From: Casuarina equisetifolia
Taxonomy: Eukaryota > Streptophyta > Magnoliopsida > Fagales > Casuarinaceae
Direction of reading: 5' to 3'
Assembly: GCA_028551475.1 (NCBI GenBank)
Contig: CM052362.1
Location: 24,162,021 to 24,226,020, forward strand
DNA length: 64,000 bases
Below the pieces are notes generated by a model. That model searched no databases and was not told where the DNA came from. It saw nothing but the letters and a program-made list of their open reading frames with translations. The position numbers were made by a program, and so were the translations under genes. Each line of letters starts with the position of its first letter. Position 1 is the stretch's first letter. This document shows, piece by piece, positions 40,651 through 53,000 of this stretch.

Positions 40651-43600
40651 ATTTCTAAATGCTTATGGAAGTATGTAAAAGCTACTCATATAGTCAAATC
40701 TAGTTAAGATTGAGATAGACTGTCATACCTTCAAAGGTTTTCAAATTTTGAAAATAAGGATAATGAAATCTGAAAATGAAATTCTAAAACAAAGTTATTT
40801 ATTGAAATATGTGACACCCACCCAACAAGTGATAATCAACCTTAATTAAGATAAAGAGAATATGTCTTGATATTCGAGAATCTATTAACGTCTTATTAGA
40901 TTTTTAATGTAGAGACAACGAAATCTGAAAATGATATTAGTAAGTTCTGTATTTAAAGGAGTTTAGGAAATATGAGAAATGAAATTAGAGAAATCAACTT
41001 AAACTTTGATTTAAAATAGAATAACTACATTTCTTAATTTATATACAAAATTATCTACAATTCTGAAAATAGTTAACTCAACATAAAAACTAATCCAAAG
41101 GTTGGACTATGAGTTTATTTATAATATAACAAGAATATAGATTAACTACTCACATATACATTAGCAAGAATATTTATTTCTAAATACTTATGAAAGTATG
41201 TGAAAGCTACTCACATAATCAAACCTAGTTAAGATTAAGATAGACTATCATACCTTCGAAGGTTTTCAAATTTTGAAGATAAGGATAATGAAATCTGAAA
41301 ATGAAATTCCAAAATAAATTTATTTATTAAAATATGTGACACCCACCCAATAAGTGATAATCAACCATAATTAAGATAAAGATAATATGTTTTGACGTTA
41401 GAGAATCTATTAGTGTCATATTAGAATTTCAATATAGAGAGAACAAAATCTAAAAATGATATTCGTAAGTGTTGTATTTAAAGGAGTTCAAGAAATATGA
41501 GAAATGAAATTAGAGAAATCAACTTAAACTTTGATTTAAAATAGAATAACTACATATCTTAATTTATATACAAAATGATCTAAAATTTTGAAAATAGCTA
41601 ACTTAACGCAAAAACTAACCCAAAGATTGAACTATGAGTTTATTTATAATATAGCAAGGATATAGATTAACTACTCACATATACATTAGCAAGAATATTT
41701 ATTTCTAAATACTTATGGAAGTATGTGAAAGCTACTCACATAATCAAACCTAGTTAAGATTAAGATAGACTATCATACATTTGAAGGTTTTCAAATTTTG
41801 AAGATAAGGATAATGAAATTTGAAAATAAAATTCCAAAACAAATTTATTTATTAAAATATTTGACACCCACCCAACAAGTGATAATCAACCATACTTAAG
41901 ATAAAGAGAATATGTCTTGATATTGGAAAATCTATTAGTGTCATATTAGAATTTCAATGTAAAGAGAAAAAAAACTAAAAATGATATTCGTAAGTGTTGT
42001 ATTTAAAGGAGTTCAAGAAATATGAGAAATGAAATTAGAGAAACCAACTTAAACTTTTATTTAAAATAGAATAACTACATCTCTTAATTTATATAAAAAA
42101 TTATCTACAATTTTGAAAATAGCTAACTCAATGCAAAAACTAACCCAAAGGTTGAACTATGAGTTTATTTATAATATAGCAAGAGTATAAATTAATTACT
42201 CACATATACATTAACAAGAATATTTATTTCTAAATACTTATGGAAGTATGTGAAAGCTACTCACATAATCAAACCTAGTTAAGATTAAGACAAACTATCA
42301 TGCCTTCAAAGGTTTTCAAATTTTGAAGATAAGGATAATGAAATCTGAAATGAAATTCCAAAACAAAGTTATTTATTGAAATATGTGACACCCACCTAAT
42401 GAGTGATAATCAACCATAATTAAGATAAAGAGAATATATCTTGATGTTAGAGAATCTATTAGTGTCATATTAGAATTTCAATGTAAAGAGAACAAAAACT
42501 AAAAATGATATTCGTAAGTGTTGTATTTAAAGGAGTTCAAGAAATATGAGAAATGAAATTAGAGAAATCAACTTAAACTTTGATTTAAAATAGAATAACT
42601 ACATCTTTTAATTTATATATAAAATTATCTACAAAATAGCTAACTCAATGCAAAAACTAACTCAAAGGTTGGACTATAAGTTTATTTATAATATAGCAAG
42701 AATATAGATTAACTATTCACATATACATTAGCAAGAATATTTATTTCTAAATACTTATGGAAGTATGTGAAAGCTGCTCACATAATCAAACCTAGTTAAG
42801 ATTAAGACAGACTATCATGCCTTCAAAGGTTTTCAAATTTTGAAGATAAGGAAAATGAAATCTGAAAATGAAATTCCAAAACAAAGTTATTTATTGAAAT
42901 ATGTAACACCCACCCAACAAGTGATAATCAACCATAATTAAGATAAAGAGAATATGTCTTGATGTTAAAGAATCTATTAGTGTCATATTAGAATTTCAAT
43001 GTAAAGAGAACAAAATCTAAAAATGATATTCGTAAGTGTTGTATTTAAAGGAGTTCAAGAAATATGAGAAATGAAATTAAAGAAATCAACTTAAACTTTG
43101 ATTTAAAATAGAATAACTACATCTCTTAATTTATATACAAAATTATCTAAAATTTCAAAAATAGCTAACTCAACACAAAAACTAACCCAAAGGTTGGACT
43201 ATGAGTTTATTTATAATATGGCAAGAATATAGATTAACTATTCACATATACATTAGCAAGAATATTTATTTCTAAATACTTATGGAAGTATGTGAAAGCT
43301 ACTCACATAATCAAACCTAGTTAAGATTAAGACAGACTATCACGCTTTCAAAGGTTTTCAAATTTTGAAGATAAGGAAAATGAAATTTGAAAATGAAATT
43401 CCAAAAAAAAGTTTTTTATTGAAATATGTAACACCCACCCAACAAGTGATAATCAACCATAATTAAGATAAAAAGAATATGTCTTGATGTTAGAGAATCT
43501 ATTAGTGTCATATTAAAATTTCAATGTAAAGAGAACAAAATCTAAAAACAATATTCGTAAGTGTTGTATTTAAAAGAGTTCAAGAAATATGAGAAATGAA

Positions 43601-45435
43601 ATTAGAGAAGTCAACTTAAACTTTGATTTAAAATAGAATAACTACATCTCTTAATTTATATAAAAAATGATCTAAAATTTCGAAAATAGCTAACTCAACA
43701 CAAAAGCTAACCCAAAGGTTGAACTATGAGTTTATTTATAATATGGCAAGAATATAGATTAACTATTCACATATAGATTAGCAAGAATATTTATTTCTAA
43801 ATACTTATGGAAGTATGTGAAAGCTACTCACATAATCAAACCTAGTTAAGATTAAGATAGACTATCATGCCTTCAAAGGTTTTCAAATTTTGAAGATAAG
43901 GACAATGAAATTTGAAAATGAAATTTCAAAACAAAGTTATTTATTGAAATATGTGACACTCACCCAACGAGTGATAATCAACCATAATTAAGATAAAGAA
44001 AATATATCTTGACGTTAGAGAATCTATTAGTGTCATATTAGAATTTCAATGTAGAGAGAACAAAATTTAAAAATGATATTTATAAGTGTTGTATTTAAAG
44101 GAGTTCAAGAAATATGAGAAATGAAATTAGAGAAATCAACTTAAACTTTGATTTAAAATAGAATAACTACATCTCTTAATTTATATACAAAATGATCTAA
44201 AATTTCAAAAATATCTAACTCAACACAAAAACTAACCCAAAGGTTGGACTATGAGTTTATTTATAATATAACAAGAATATAGATTAACTGTAAACATATA
44301 CATTAGCAAGAATATTTATTTCTAAATACTTATGGAAGTATGTGAAAGCTACTCACATAGTCAAACCTAGTTAAGATTAAGACAAACTATCATGCCTTCA
44401 AAGGTTTTCAAATTTTAAAGATAAGGATAATGAAATCTAAAAATGAAATTCCAAAACAAAGTTATTTATTGAAATATGTGACACCCACCCAACGAGTGAT
44501 AATCAACCATAATTAAAATAAAGAGAATATGTCTTGACGTTTGAGAATCTATTAGTGTCATATTAGAATTTCAATGTAAAGAGAAAAAAAACTAAAAATG
44601 ATATTTATAAGTGTTGTATTTAAAGGAGTTCAAGAAATATGAGAAATGAAATTAGAGAAATCAACTTAAACTTTTATTTAAAATAGAATAACTACATCTC
44701 TTAATTTATATACAAAATTATCTACAATTTTGAAAATAGCTAACTCAATGCAAAAACTAACCCAAAGGTTGGACTATGAGTTTATTTATAATATAACAAG
44801 AATATAGATTAACTACTCACATATACACTAGCAAGAATATTTATTTCTAAATACTTATGGAAGTATGTGAAAGCTACTCACATAATCAAACCTAGTTAAG
44901 ATTAGGACAAACTATCATGCTTTCAAAGGTTTTCAAATTTTGAAGATAAGGATAATGAATCTAAAAATGAAATTCAAAAATAAAGTTATTTATTGAAATA
45001 TGTGATACCTACCCAATGAGTGATAATTAGTCATAATTAAGATAAAAAGAATATATCTTGACGTTAGAGAATCTATTAATGTCATATTAGATATTCAATG
45101 TAGAGACAACGAAATTTGAAAATGATATTTCTAAGTTTTGTATTTAAAGGAGTTTAGGAAATATGATAAATGAAATTAGAAGAATCAAGTTAAACTTTTA
45201 TTTGAAATAGGATAGATACATCTCTTAATTTATACACACAATTATCTACAATTCTAAAAATAACTAACTACATGTCTCAATTTTATATACAAAATTATCT
45301 AAAGTTCTATACTCAATCAAATTAGAAACTCAAATTATTTTATATTATAAAAAACTTCATAACTTAACCCAAAAGCTAACCCAAATGTTAGACTATGAGT
45401 TTGTTTATAATATAGGAAGAATATAGATTGATTTT
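40650..45435. repeat. Tandem array of nine 525-bp AT-rich units
   Basis: The landmark 'cttatggaagtatgt' (or one-base variants) starts at 40662, 41187, 41712, 42237, 42754, 43279, 43804, 44329 and 44854. The spacing is 525 bp throughout, except 517 for the fourth unit, which lacks a short piece near 42635. Units are highly similar along their whole length ('gacacccacccaacaagtg', 'ttaagataaagagaat', 'aaggagttcaagaaatatg'). No unit has a useful open frame. The ninth unit is diverged and carries an extra block of about 100 bp near 45260-45360. No known satellite family is recognised. Confidence 0.95.
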
Positions 45436-46359
45436 AATCCACCTATGAAACCTTAAGTCTAATATGTTTAATATCTAAAAGAATATATACAAGATGAAAG
45501 TAACATATTAGAAGATAAAATTACTAATATAAAGTTTAAATAAAAAAAGATTCTCCAACTCCTGAGTTAAAGTTAAAATGCTAAAATTAAAATTTAAATA
45601 AAAAAGAATCATTTAATCCTCAAGTTAATTTTTGAATTAAAACTTTTGATTTTTCTAAATTTTAAACAGGTCCTCTCTCTTGACAACATTCGTAGTGCCA
45701 GAATCTGAATTCAATTAGCATCCTATACTACGCTTTTATCTTCTTATCTTGGCCATGGCGTCTGCTCGACTCTCAGCATGCCACCACATTTTCAGCAGCC
45801 ACTCTCAAACCAGCAGACACCTGGCTGCAGTCCGCCGCGGTGGACTTGAAAGCAGCCACATCGGACACCGGGGAAAAACCGACCTCGCTGTCTGTCATCT
45901 TGGCTGCGGCATTTGCTGGATCTAACCAACAACCAACAGAAGCTTTTGCAGGAGGCCAGCATATCCAGATCCTTCTTCTATCCCATCCACTTCGTGATCA
46001 GTCAATTGTTATCCTTAATTGCGAAAATGGCTTGTCGTAGAACTTGTAACATCCAAATGGTTAAACGGGTCCAGAGGAGAAAGGGATATGAAACGCTAAA
46101 AGTACAATAATAAAGTCGGAGGATATCACAGTTGTCAGTTAGAATAATCCAACACACACTTGCAATTAATACAATCCGCCATCTCAAGTACGAGTTTACT
46201 TCTTCTTATCTCGTTTTGAAGTAGACGGTGGTTTAAGGTTATAAGATATGTTATAAGTACCATTCTTTTCAACCTGGGATTGCTTTGTCTACTATTCCTT
46301 TTATATCAAAAATGTCTTGAGTTAAAGGTTATAGAATGAAATAAAGTTGATGCTCCTTA

Positions 46360-47110
46360 CACTATATTAGAAAGTCTATGTTTCAACTTAAAAGTTAATT
46401 TATAAATTTGATGATTTTCTTTTTAAATTTTAAATATTACCTTTAAATTGTATTCTTACATGAGACTTTGGTCCTTAACAAAGGAAATCATAGTTATCAA
46501 TTAAAATATCAATAACATCACATATGTGGTTAATATGCTCCCATCACCTTAAGCATGGATTAATTGGGTGGAGATAATAAAAAGCCAGGCCATAATGAAA
46601 TGATATACTTAAACCTAATTTCTAATACTATGTTAAAAATGGTCTAACATCCTTACTTAAAACTAGTGGTTAAAAAAAAAAAAGAGAAAAAAAGCAAACA
46701 TAAAATGAAGCTCTTAGATAAAAATGTTGGTGACAACCATCAACTAACAATAATAAATGAAGAAATTACAAATCATTTTTAAGCTCAATCTTTCATGATT
46801 GTTAGGTATGAGTTTTAAGTCTACTAAAATCTTATACATCTTTGTATTTTCCACATCCGTAATGGCCTTAATGTTTCTAGCCCAAGTTCCATCCAAGAAA
46901 GCCATCACAATAAGAGGAGTAACAAATCTCACTTATATGACCAAGGTTTTATGTTTATCTTATAATGTGAGAGGAAGTCTTTGTAATATTTTTTTTTACT
47001 TAAATTCACGTCACCCTTGACATGATTGGCCCTTGCCTAGCCCACTCAAGGGTGTTTAATGCAAAGCATCGGTCATATCACGAGTAGGCTATGATACCAC
47101 TCATTATAAA
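46360..47110 (-). mobile_element. Degenerate LTR-retroelement (copia/TRIM-like) remnant
   Basis: It contains TRIM-like words ('cttaaaagttaatttataaa', 'acatgagactttggtcct') and ends with the complement of a primer-binding-site-like 'tggtatcatagcc' at about 47086-47098. No coding domain is seen. Broken, old, boundaries approximate. Confidence 0.2.
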
Positions 47111-47298
47111 CCTAAATTTTATTTCAAAAAGTCGACACAATGAAAAAAATAATCACGCTTACTTATATGATCACACTTTGTCACTTGCCTTCTCAACATG
47201 GGAGGAAGTTCCCGGGATACTAAGGCCTTCCATGACATGAAGATTAGACCTCCACGATCTGGCCATTGGGCATCCATGGAGCGGTTATCTCTCATGTC

Positions 47299-47339
47299 GC
47301 AGAGGGCAGAGGGCAGAGGGCAGTGGGTACTGGGTACTG
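47299..47339. repeat. Short 7-bp repeat (GCAGAGG)n in the GPAT upstream region
   Basis: GCAGAGG repeats about three times, then degenerates into a doubled 'tgggtactgggtact'. This is a small G-rich minisatellite about 310-350 bp upstream of the GPAT start codon. Confidence 0.8.
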
Positions 47340-47646
47340 AAGGCCTGAGGGCGATCTCCATGGCCATAAACTCACGAAAGTGTCTTACCCGACCAACAAA
47401 TAGCATGCTCACGAACAAAGAAAATGAAAGTAACATGGACTTCAATCCCCATCTTGGGAACCGGCTTAGGCAACTGAATAAATGCTGGTTTCCTTTCCAG
47501 TCAGCTTCAGCATGTGTCGACCTCAGGAATCAATCCTCTTCCATAATCATTTCCCCTTGCATTAAAATTAGCGGATACAAGTCTTATCAAGGAAGGTAAC
47601 CTAAACAGCATAAATCACCGTGGTTGTAAATGGGACCTAAGCTACA

Positions 47647-49403
47647 ATGGCCGTGAACTTGTCCTTCTTCAAGTTTCTGAGAAGGCCACCGAACCCGGCC
47701 TCTTCCCCGCGGGAGGCTGGCAATGGCCATGCAAGCCAGAAAAAGTATCAGAAGTTCACCTCTCTTGTTCATGGTAGAGAGGATCTTTCGAACCGGACGT
47801 TGATTTTTCAGTCAGAGGACACACTACTCAGATCATCTTCGTTGTTTCCTTACTTCATGCTGGTGGCCTTCGAAGCCGGAGGACTCTTAAGGGCTCTGGT
47901 TTTCTTTCTTCTATACCCTTTCGCTTGCTTGTTTGGTGAAGAGCTGGGGCTCCATATCAAGGTCCTCTTATGCTTCTTCGGGCTAAGGAAGGACAAGTTC
48001 AAGCTCGGAAGAGCTGTTTTGCCGAAGTTCTTCTTGGAAGACGTTGGACGCGAAGGCTTTGAAGTGGTGAAAAGGTTTGGGAGGAAGGTGGCCGTGAGTG
48101 ACTTGCCAACGGTCATGGTTGAAGGGGTTTTGAAGGACTATCTGGGGGTTGACGCAGTCGTGGGAAGAGAGTTGAAGGTGTTTTGTGGTTATTTTGTGGG
48201 GTTGATGGAGAAAAGGAAGCAAGATGGATTTTCTCTGAGTAAGAGTCTTGGAGAGGATGAAGCTGGTTTTGGTTTTGTTGGTATAGGTCAAAGCCGCTCG
48301 GTTCTTGATCACCATCCCTTTTCCTATTGCAAGGTTGTGTATCCTAGGACTCAAACATGTGTATGACACATATTAAAACATCCTAGTTGTTTGCAATTTG
48401 TCAACTTACAAGTTGATTTTATTCTCTTATGACTTGCATTGATAGAGTTAATGTCTTCCATCTTTTTGAGCGGCAAGTTAGTTTTGTTTTGTCTTTTAAC
48501 AATCTTCATGCGTTGCACCAGGAGGCTTACATCGTGAGCAAAGCTGAGAAGAGTAACTGGGACATCCTTCCAAGGGAAAACTACCCGAAGCCACTGGTTT
48601 TCCATGACGGAAGACTGGCGTTCAGGCCAACTCAACAGGCCACTTTAGCCATGTTCATGTGGTTTCCACTTGGGATTTTCCTTTCCCTCGTCAGATTCAC
48701 CAGCGGCCTAGTATTACCTCGCCGTTTCGTGCCTGCATTTATGGCCTTGACAGGGTCAAGGCAAACTATATCAGGAGGACCCAGTTCCCCTATTCCTTCA
48801 ACCGATCACAAAATAGGAGAAAGTGAAAGTGGTACTCTCTTCGTTTGCAACCATAGAACTCTTCTGGATCCACTGCACATCAATTTAGTCACCAAAAAAC
48901 CAGTCTCTGCAGTCGCATACGGCATCAGTAAATTTAATGCAGTAATTTCTCCGATCAAAACAGTCTATTTAACCAGAGATCGGGAGAAAGATGAGATCTT
49001 AATGAAGAAGATGCTCTGCCAAGGAAACCTTGTGGTTTGCCCTGAAGGAACCACCTGCAGGGAGCCTTATTTACTGAGGTTCAGTCCTCTATTTGCAGAA
49101 CTGACAGATAACATAACTCCGGTGGCTGTAGATGTGAAGGTAAGCATGTTTTATGGAACAACTGCAAGTGGGTTAAAATGCCTAGATCCTGTGTATCACC
49201 TCATGAATCCATGTCCAAGTTACACTACCAAGTTTCTTGGGAAGTTACCAAGCTCCCACACATGTAAAATCGGAGGGGCGTCAAAGTATGAAGTAGCAAA
49301 TTATGTGAGAAATGAGATAGCCAAAGCTTTAGAATTCGAGTGTACGGATCTTACCAGAAAGGACAAGTACATGATCTTGGCTGGTAATGAAGGAATAATT
49401 TAG
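47647..49403 (+). CDS. Glycerol-3-phosphate acyltransferase (land-plant sn-2 GPAT family, GPAT1/2/3-like)
   Basis: Two exons, 47647-48333 and 48522-49403, join AAG|GAGGCTTAC to give 522 aa. The N-terminal half is the HAD-like domain of plant GPATs (SLFPYFMLVAFEAGG; DLPTVMVEGVLKDYLG). Its first motif reads FQSEDTLL, lacking the aspartates of an active DxDGT phosphatase, so it should be phosphatase-dead. The C-terminal half is the PlsC acyltransferase: block I NHRTLLDP (residues 339-346), block III PEGTTCREPYLLRF (from residue 403), and GISKFNAVISPIKTVYLTRDR between them. Two hydrophobic stretches (about residues 75-100 and 270-295) suggest ER membrane anchoring. The family acylates glycerol-3-phosphate for extracellular lipid or pollen/tapetum lipid synthesis. 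Which subclade this is cannot be settled by eye. Confidence 0.88.
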
Positions 49404-50032
49404 GGTCGTGAAAAGACCGTGAAGAACAATTGTTAAGACATGTTCTTCAGTAAAAACCACATATTTGTAAGTTCTGTTACTATGTAAAATAATCTTAAGG
49501 AGGCTACTTTTTTCTTCCTTTTCCTTTTTGGTTGTCTTTTTTCTTTCATGTTTTGTTAGGGTAAAAGGAAGAGAGGAAAAGAGAAAGATCTCCTTGAAAC
49601 CTTTTCAATCCAAAGAATTTATAATCCTGTTCAATAGATATCAAGATTGTGAGGAGAGAAATGATCCTGCTGTCACTATAACAAAAAAAATGATATCAAT
49701 GAGATTGGTACAACTCCGAAAAATGGTTCCAAATTTACAAAGCAAGTGCTTTGGAATAGAATCGGGATGTTACTAATTACTACATTATAGAAAGTAAATT
49801 GAGTAAATTTGTCATAGAACAATAACAGAGACTACTATGCCAAACTTTGCTTGGACTCAAATGCCATCAAAATGTTCAAATACAGAGACTACTATGGCAT
49901 TGGTGGAAGTTGATGGAGTAATGGAAACAACAACAGTACAAATTCTCAAAACTTTCCCTCGTGCTTGTATTTCTAAAACTGTGAGGCTATTCGATGTGAT
50001 ATATGCTTGTGGTATAAGAGTACCAAAACTGA
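49404..50032. other. Convergent intergenic region
   Basis: 3' UTRs of the plus-strand GPAT gene and the minus-strand GRX-DEP-DUF547 gene meet here. Open frames such as 49837-50184 overlap the last exon of the latter on the other strand and look like shadows. Nothing else is seen. Confidence 0.5.
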
Positions 50033-53000
50033 CTAGCAGTTCAAACTCCAGTCATAAGGCTGATACATCACCTTCAACTGAGAGTTGGCCAACAAATCCA
50101 GTATCGCTTCTGAGTCAACTGGTTCCAAGTAGTTTGATACATGCTTCAGTAACTCTACCTCATTCTTGCCAAAATCTACATTAAACCTGAGTATCGATTC
50201 AAGTAATTCTATCAGATGCTGAAAACACAAACTAAATCAAATTTCACAGATCTCAGGATGACCTAAAAGTGAATTGACTTTGTTCAATTACCACGTGTTA
50301 ATAAATGTGATGACAGGCAACACTACAAGATGTTTTGGGTAGGTGTGTATGCATATGTCCAATATGGAAAATGTCAAGACTATAGTTGTCCTAGGAAGTA
50401 AATACTTAAGACAATTTTTCTAGTCATATTTTTCATAAACAATGATAGAATATGGCTTCACATTACTGATCAAGCTTTTGGTTTAGCGTATCAAGATAAT
50501 TGTTTCACAAGTATCCTGCATCTAATCCATGAGTTTGTGTGAGAAACAGGGTTTCTAAGGTTTAGCACTCCTTAATTCTTCATATAAGTATTATATCCAG
50601 TACCACTTACCATTTAAGTATCTTGCTGGCCAATGCAACCTTAGCATTCAGATCAATAACAATTCCTCCATTTCTTAAAAAGTCACGGGCTGCCTCCATC
50701 AATTCTTTGTCAATGTTCCCTGGAGAATAGCATCGTAGCACAGGCCCAGATCGGGTACCACAAACTAGTGCAAAGTGTATCAGAGGCTCTGTGTAAGGGA
50801 GAGCCACCTGGTACAAAAAATGAAAACAAGCATGAGGATTATCAAAATGCCTATCAAAACACTAGCTACTTGTGAAAAAAGAGATTTTCAGTCAAACTTC
50901 TTTCCGAGTCTGCCTGTAATAAACCTTACAAAACTTCCAACAAATTTCCACCATAATCAAATATATAAAAATAAAAATAAAAGGTCCTAAGATCCTCTAC
51001 GTCTTGCTCCCTTCATTTTCTGCTCCATCATACTTTTGAAACAAGCAAAATTAGCTTCACCTATTTCCTTGTGGAAAATCAAACTATAAGGGGTGCATAG
51101 TATCATATCAACATAGTAATATTCAGAGATAAAGCATTCATTTTGCAATATACATTTAGTTACTTACCCCTTAAGTAGGGCCTCGTACACAGAAAATTGC
51201 TATGTCCAATGTTCGCCCTTGCATACAAGTGCTATAATAGAAAATTCTAGTTTTGCTTATTAAAGAAACATAGAAAACAAAATTTAGTTTTCCGTTTAAA
51301 ATTGGACAGTTAGGAGTAACTTAATGCATAGAAAAGGACAGCAACAGCGAATCCTTGAGAAAATTTTATTACGCTTTCTTACCTTGGAACGATTATCTTT
51401 TGCACCAAATGGCTTCATGAGATTGTATGGTGGTCGCTGATTGCCCCTTAAAATGCCGTTTTGGATAGCTGAGAGTGAGTAGGTGGACCCACCAACTACG
51501 TACTTGAAGTCTCCAAGCAGCTTCCTTCTTTCTATTGGCCCAGCTGGATGACCAAACTCCAAAATCGCATGGATGGCCATCATATTATAGAGATTTATAA
51601 AGAAGGCAAGCTTCTCTTCCCTTGCCATATCCAGGATTTCTACTCTTTGGAGCTCCTCAACTATTCTCTTATATCTAGAGGTATATAAAGATAAATAAAA
51701 AGTCAACATTTGTTCATCAAGATTCTACAATGACTTTTGCTCATGAGTAAACACATCAACAAACCTTGCAAATTCCTCACTTCCACGAATACTACTATAA
51801 TCCACATGCTTTCCGTCTATAGATGTGTAAGCTTCAAGAATTCCACATAACAAAAGTCTGAGCCTTGATGCAATTTCAACAATAGGCTTTGGCTTCACAT
51901 CAATAATACCCTTTGGGATGTTGTAACATTGAGATGACACAATAGGCTCATGATCTAAGAAGCGGTACAAATGGTTACCATCCTCCAACAGATTCTCTCT
52001 AGAGAAATGCAAACGTCAAGGACATAAAGTGAAGAAATATCAATTATGGAATAAGAAAATATCATCCAGCCACAAGTATAACAACTAATGAAGTTTTTCA
52101 AGAGACTCACCCAAGGACGTGCTGAAAAAAGAATTTGCTGGCAAGCTTTCGTCCAAATTCAATAGCCTGTCCCACAACACAAGAACAAGAAACAGGAAGA
52201 AAGTTTACCATTAAGACAATAAGTATATTTCTCCTGCATTTTTTAAATCTACCTAGTTTGATCGCCAAGTATTTGATCGGTCATACTTTTCAGAAAAAAC
52301 GAAATGCTGAAGAATGCCAGTCAAGCATATCTTTTTGTCCTAACATCACAAATACTAATGTGTAACCTTCTGGCGTGGAAAACTCAGACTCAGAAAACTG
52401 ACTTTCTTTCAACCAAAAAAAGAAAAAAAAAAAATCTATCTAACCTCTTCCCTTTCCAAATACTGATCTTCTGACAAGAAATCCACAGCTTCTGAACCTA
52501 GGAAACAGTGGGTGAACCTTCGCATTTTATAAAATCGATCCTTAACGACAATAGATTCTTTCATTTTTTGGACTACTAAAGCTAGTTCATCAATAGCCCC
52601 GCTACTGGAGAGATCATCTTCACCAGAAAGAGGCGGTAAAGGAGCTTCAATTGGTGGTGCTTCATTAATTAGATAATCAATCTTATCATAAAGCTTTCCA
52701 GACTCACTTAAGCCCTTTAGCTCACTCAAGCCACCAATAAGGATTTCATTGAAGAACACCTTCGGAACAGCAGAAGACCCAGAAATCTTCTCTAGCTCCG
52801 GCTTTCTACTGGGATAAATGTCGATGTTAATTTCAACATACCTGAGGCCTTTCCAGTACAAGAATAACCTAGCCTCTTTGCAATCTGGACACCCCAACCT
52901 AGTGTACAATATAATTCTTCCTTTCATGGCTATAGGTTTTGTAAACCCTTCAGTGACTTCCACCCTCTGTTCAGCATTTGATGTCATAATGTAGCTTAAA

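Larger units (their letters stand above)
45436..47646. other. Intergenic DNA upstream of the GPAT gene
   Basis: AT-rich DNA except for an island at 45720-46030. There, a frame from an ATG at 45755 runs 55 codons (MASARLSACHHIFSS start). It resembles an organelle leader but has no recognised continuation, so it may be a gene stump. 46350-47110 holds degenerate repeat text. 47180-47640 is GC-richer and is the likely promoter and leader of the GPAT gene. Confidence 0.4.

Noticed and set aside
40650-45435. CRISPR-like or gene-family interpretation of the regular array.
   Set aside because: Units are 525 bp and similar along their full length with no spacers and no conserved open frame. A satellite-like tandem repeat is the right class.
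47983-48369. 128-codon minus-strand frame inside the GPAT first exon, and 47119-47445 upstream.
   Set aside because: The first is antisense to a well-supported coding exon. The second lies in the GPAT promoter region and has no family.
49837-50184. 115-codon plus-strand frame at the end of the GPAT intergenic region.
   Set aside because: It overlaps the last exon of the minus-strand DUF547 gene, which is supported by frame continuity and family motifs (DWSLNC end).
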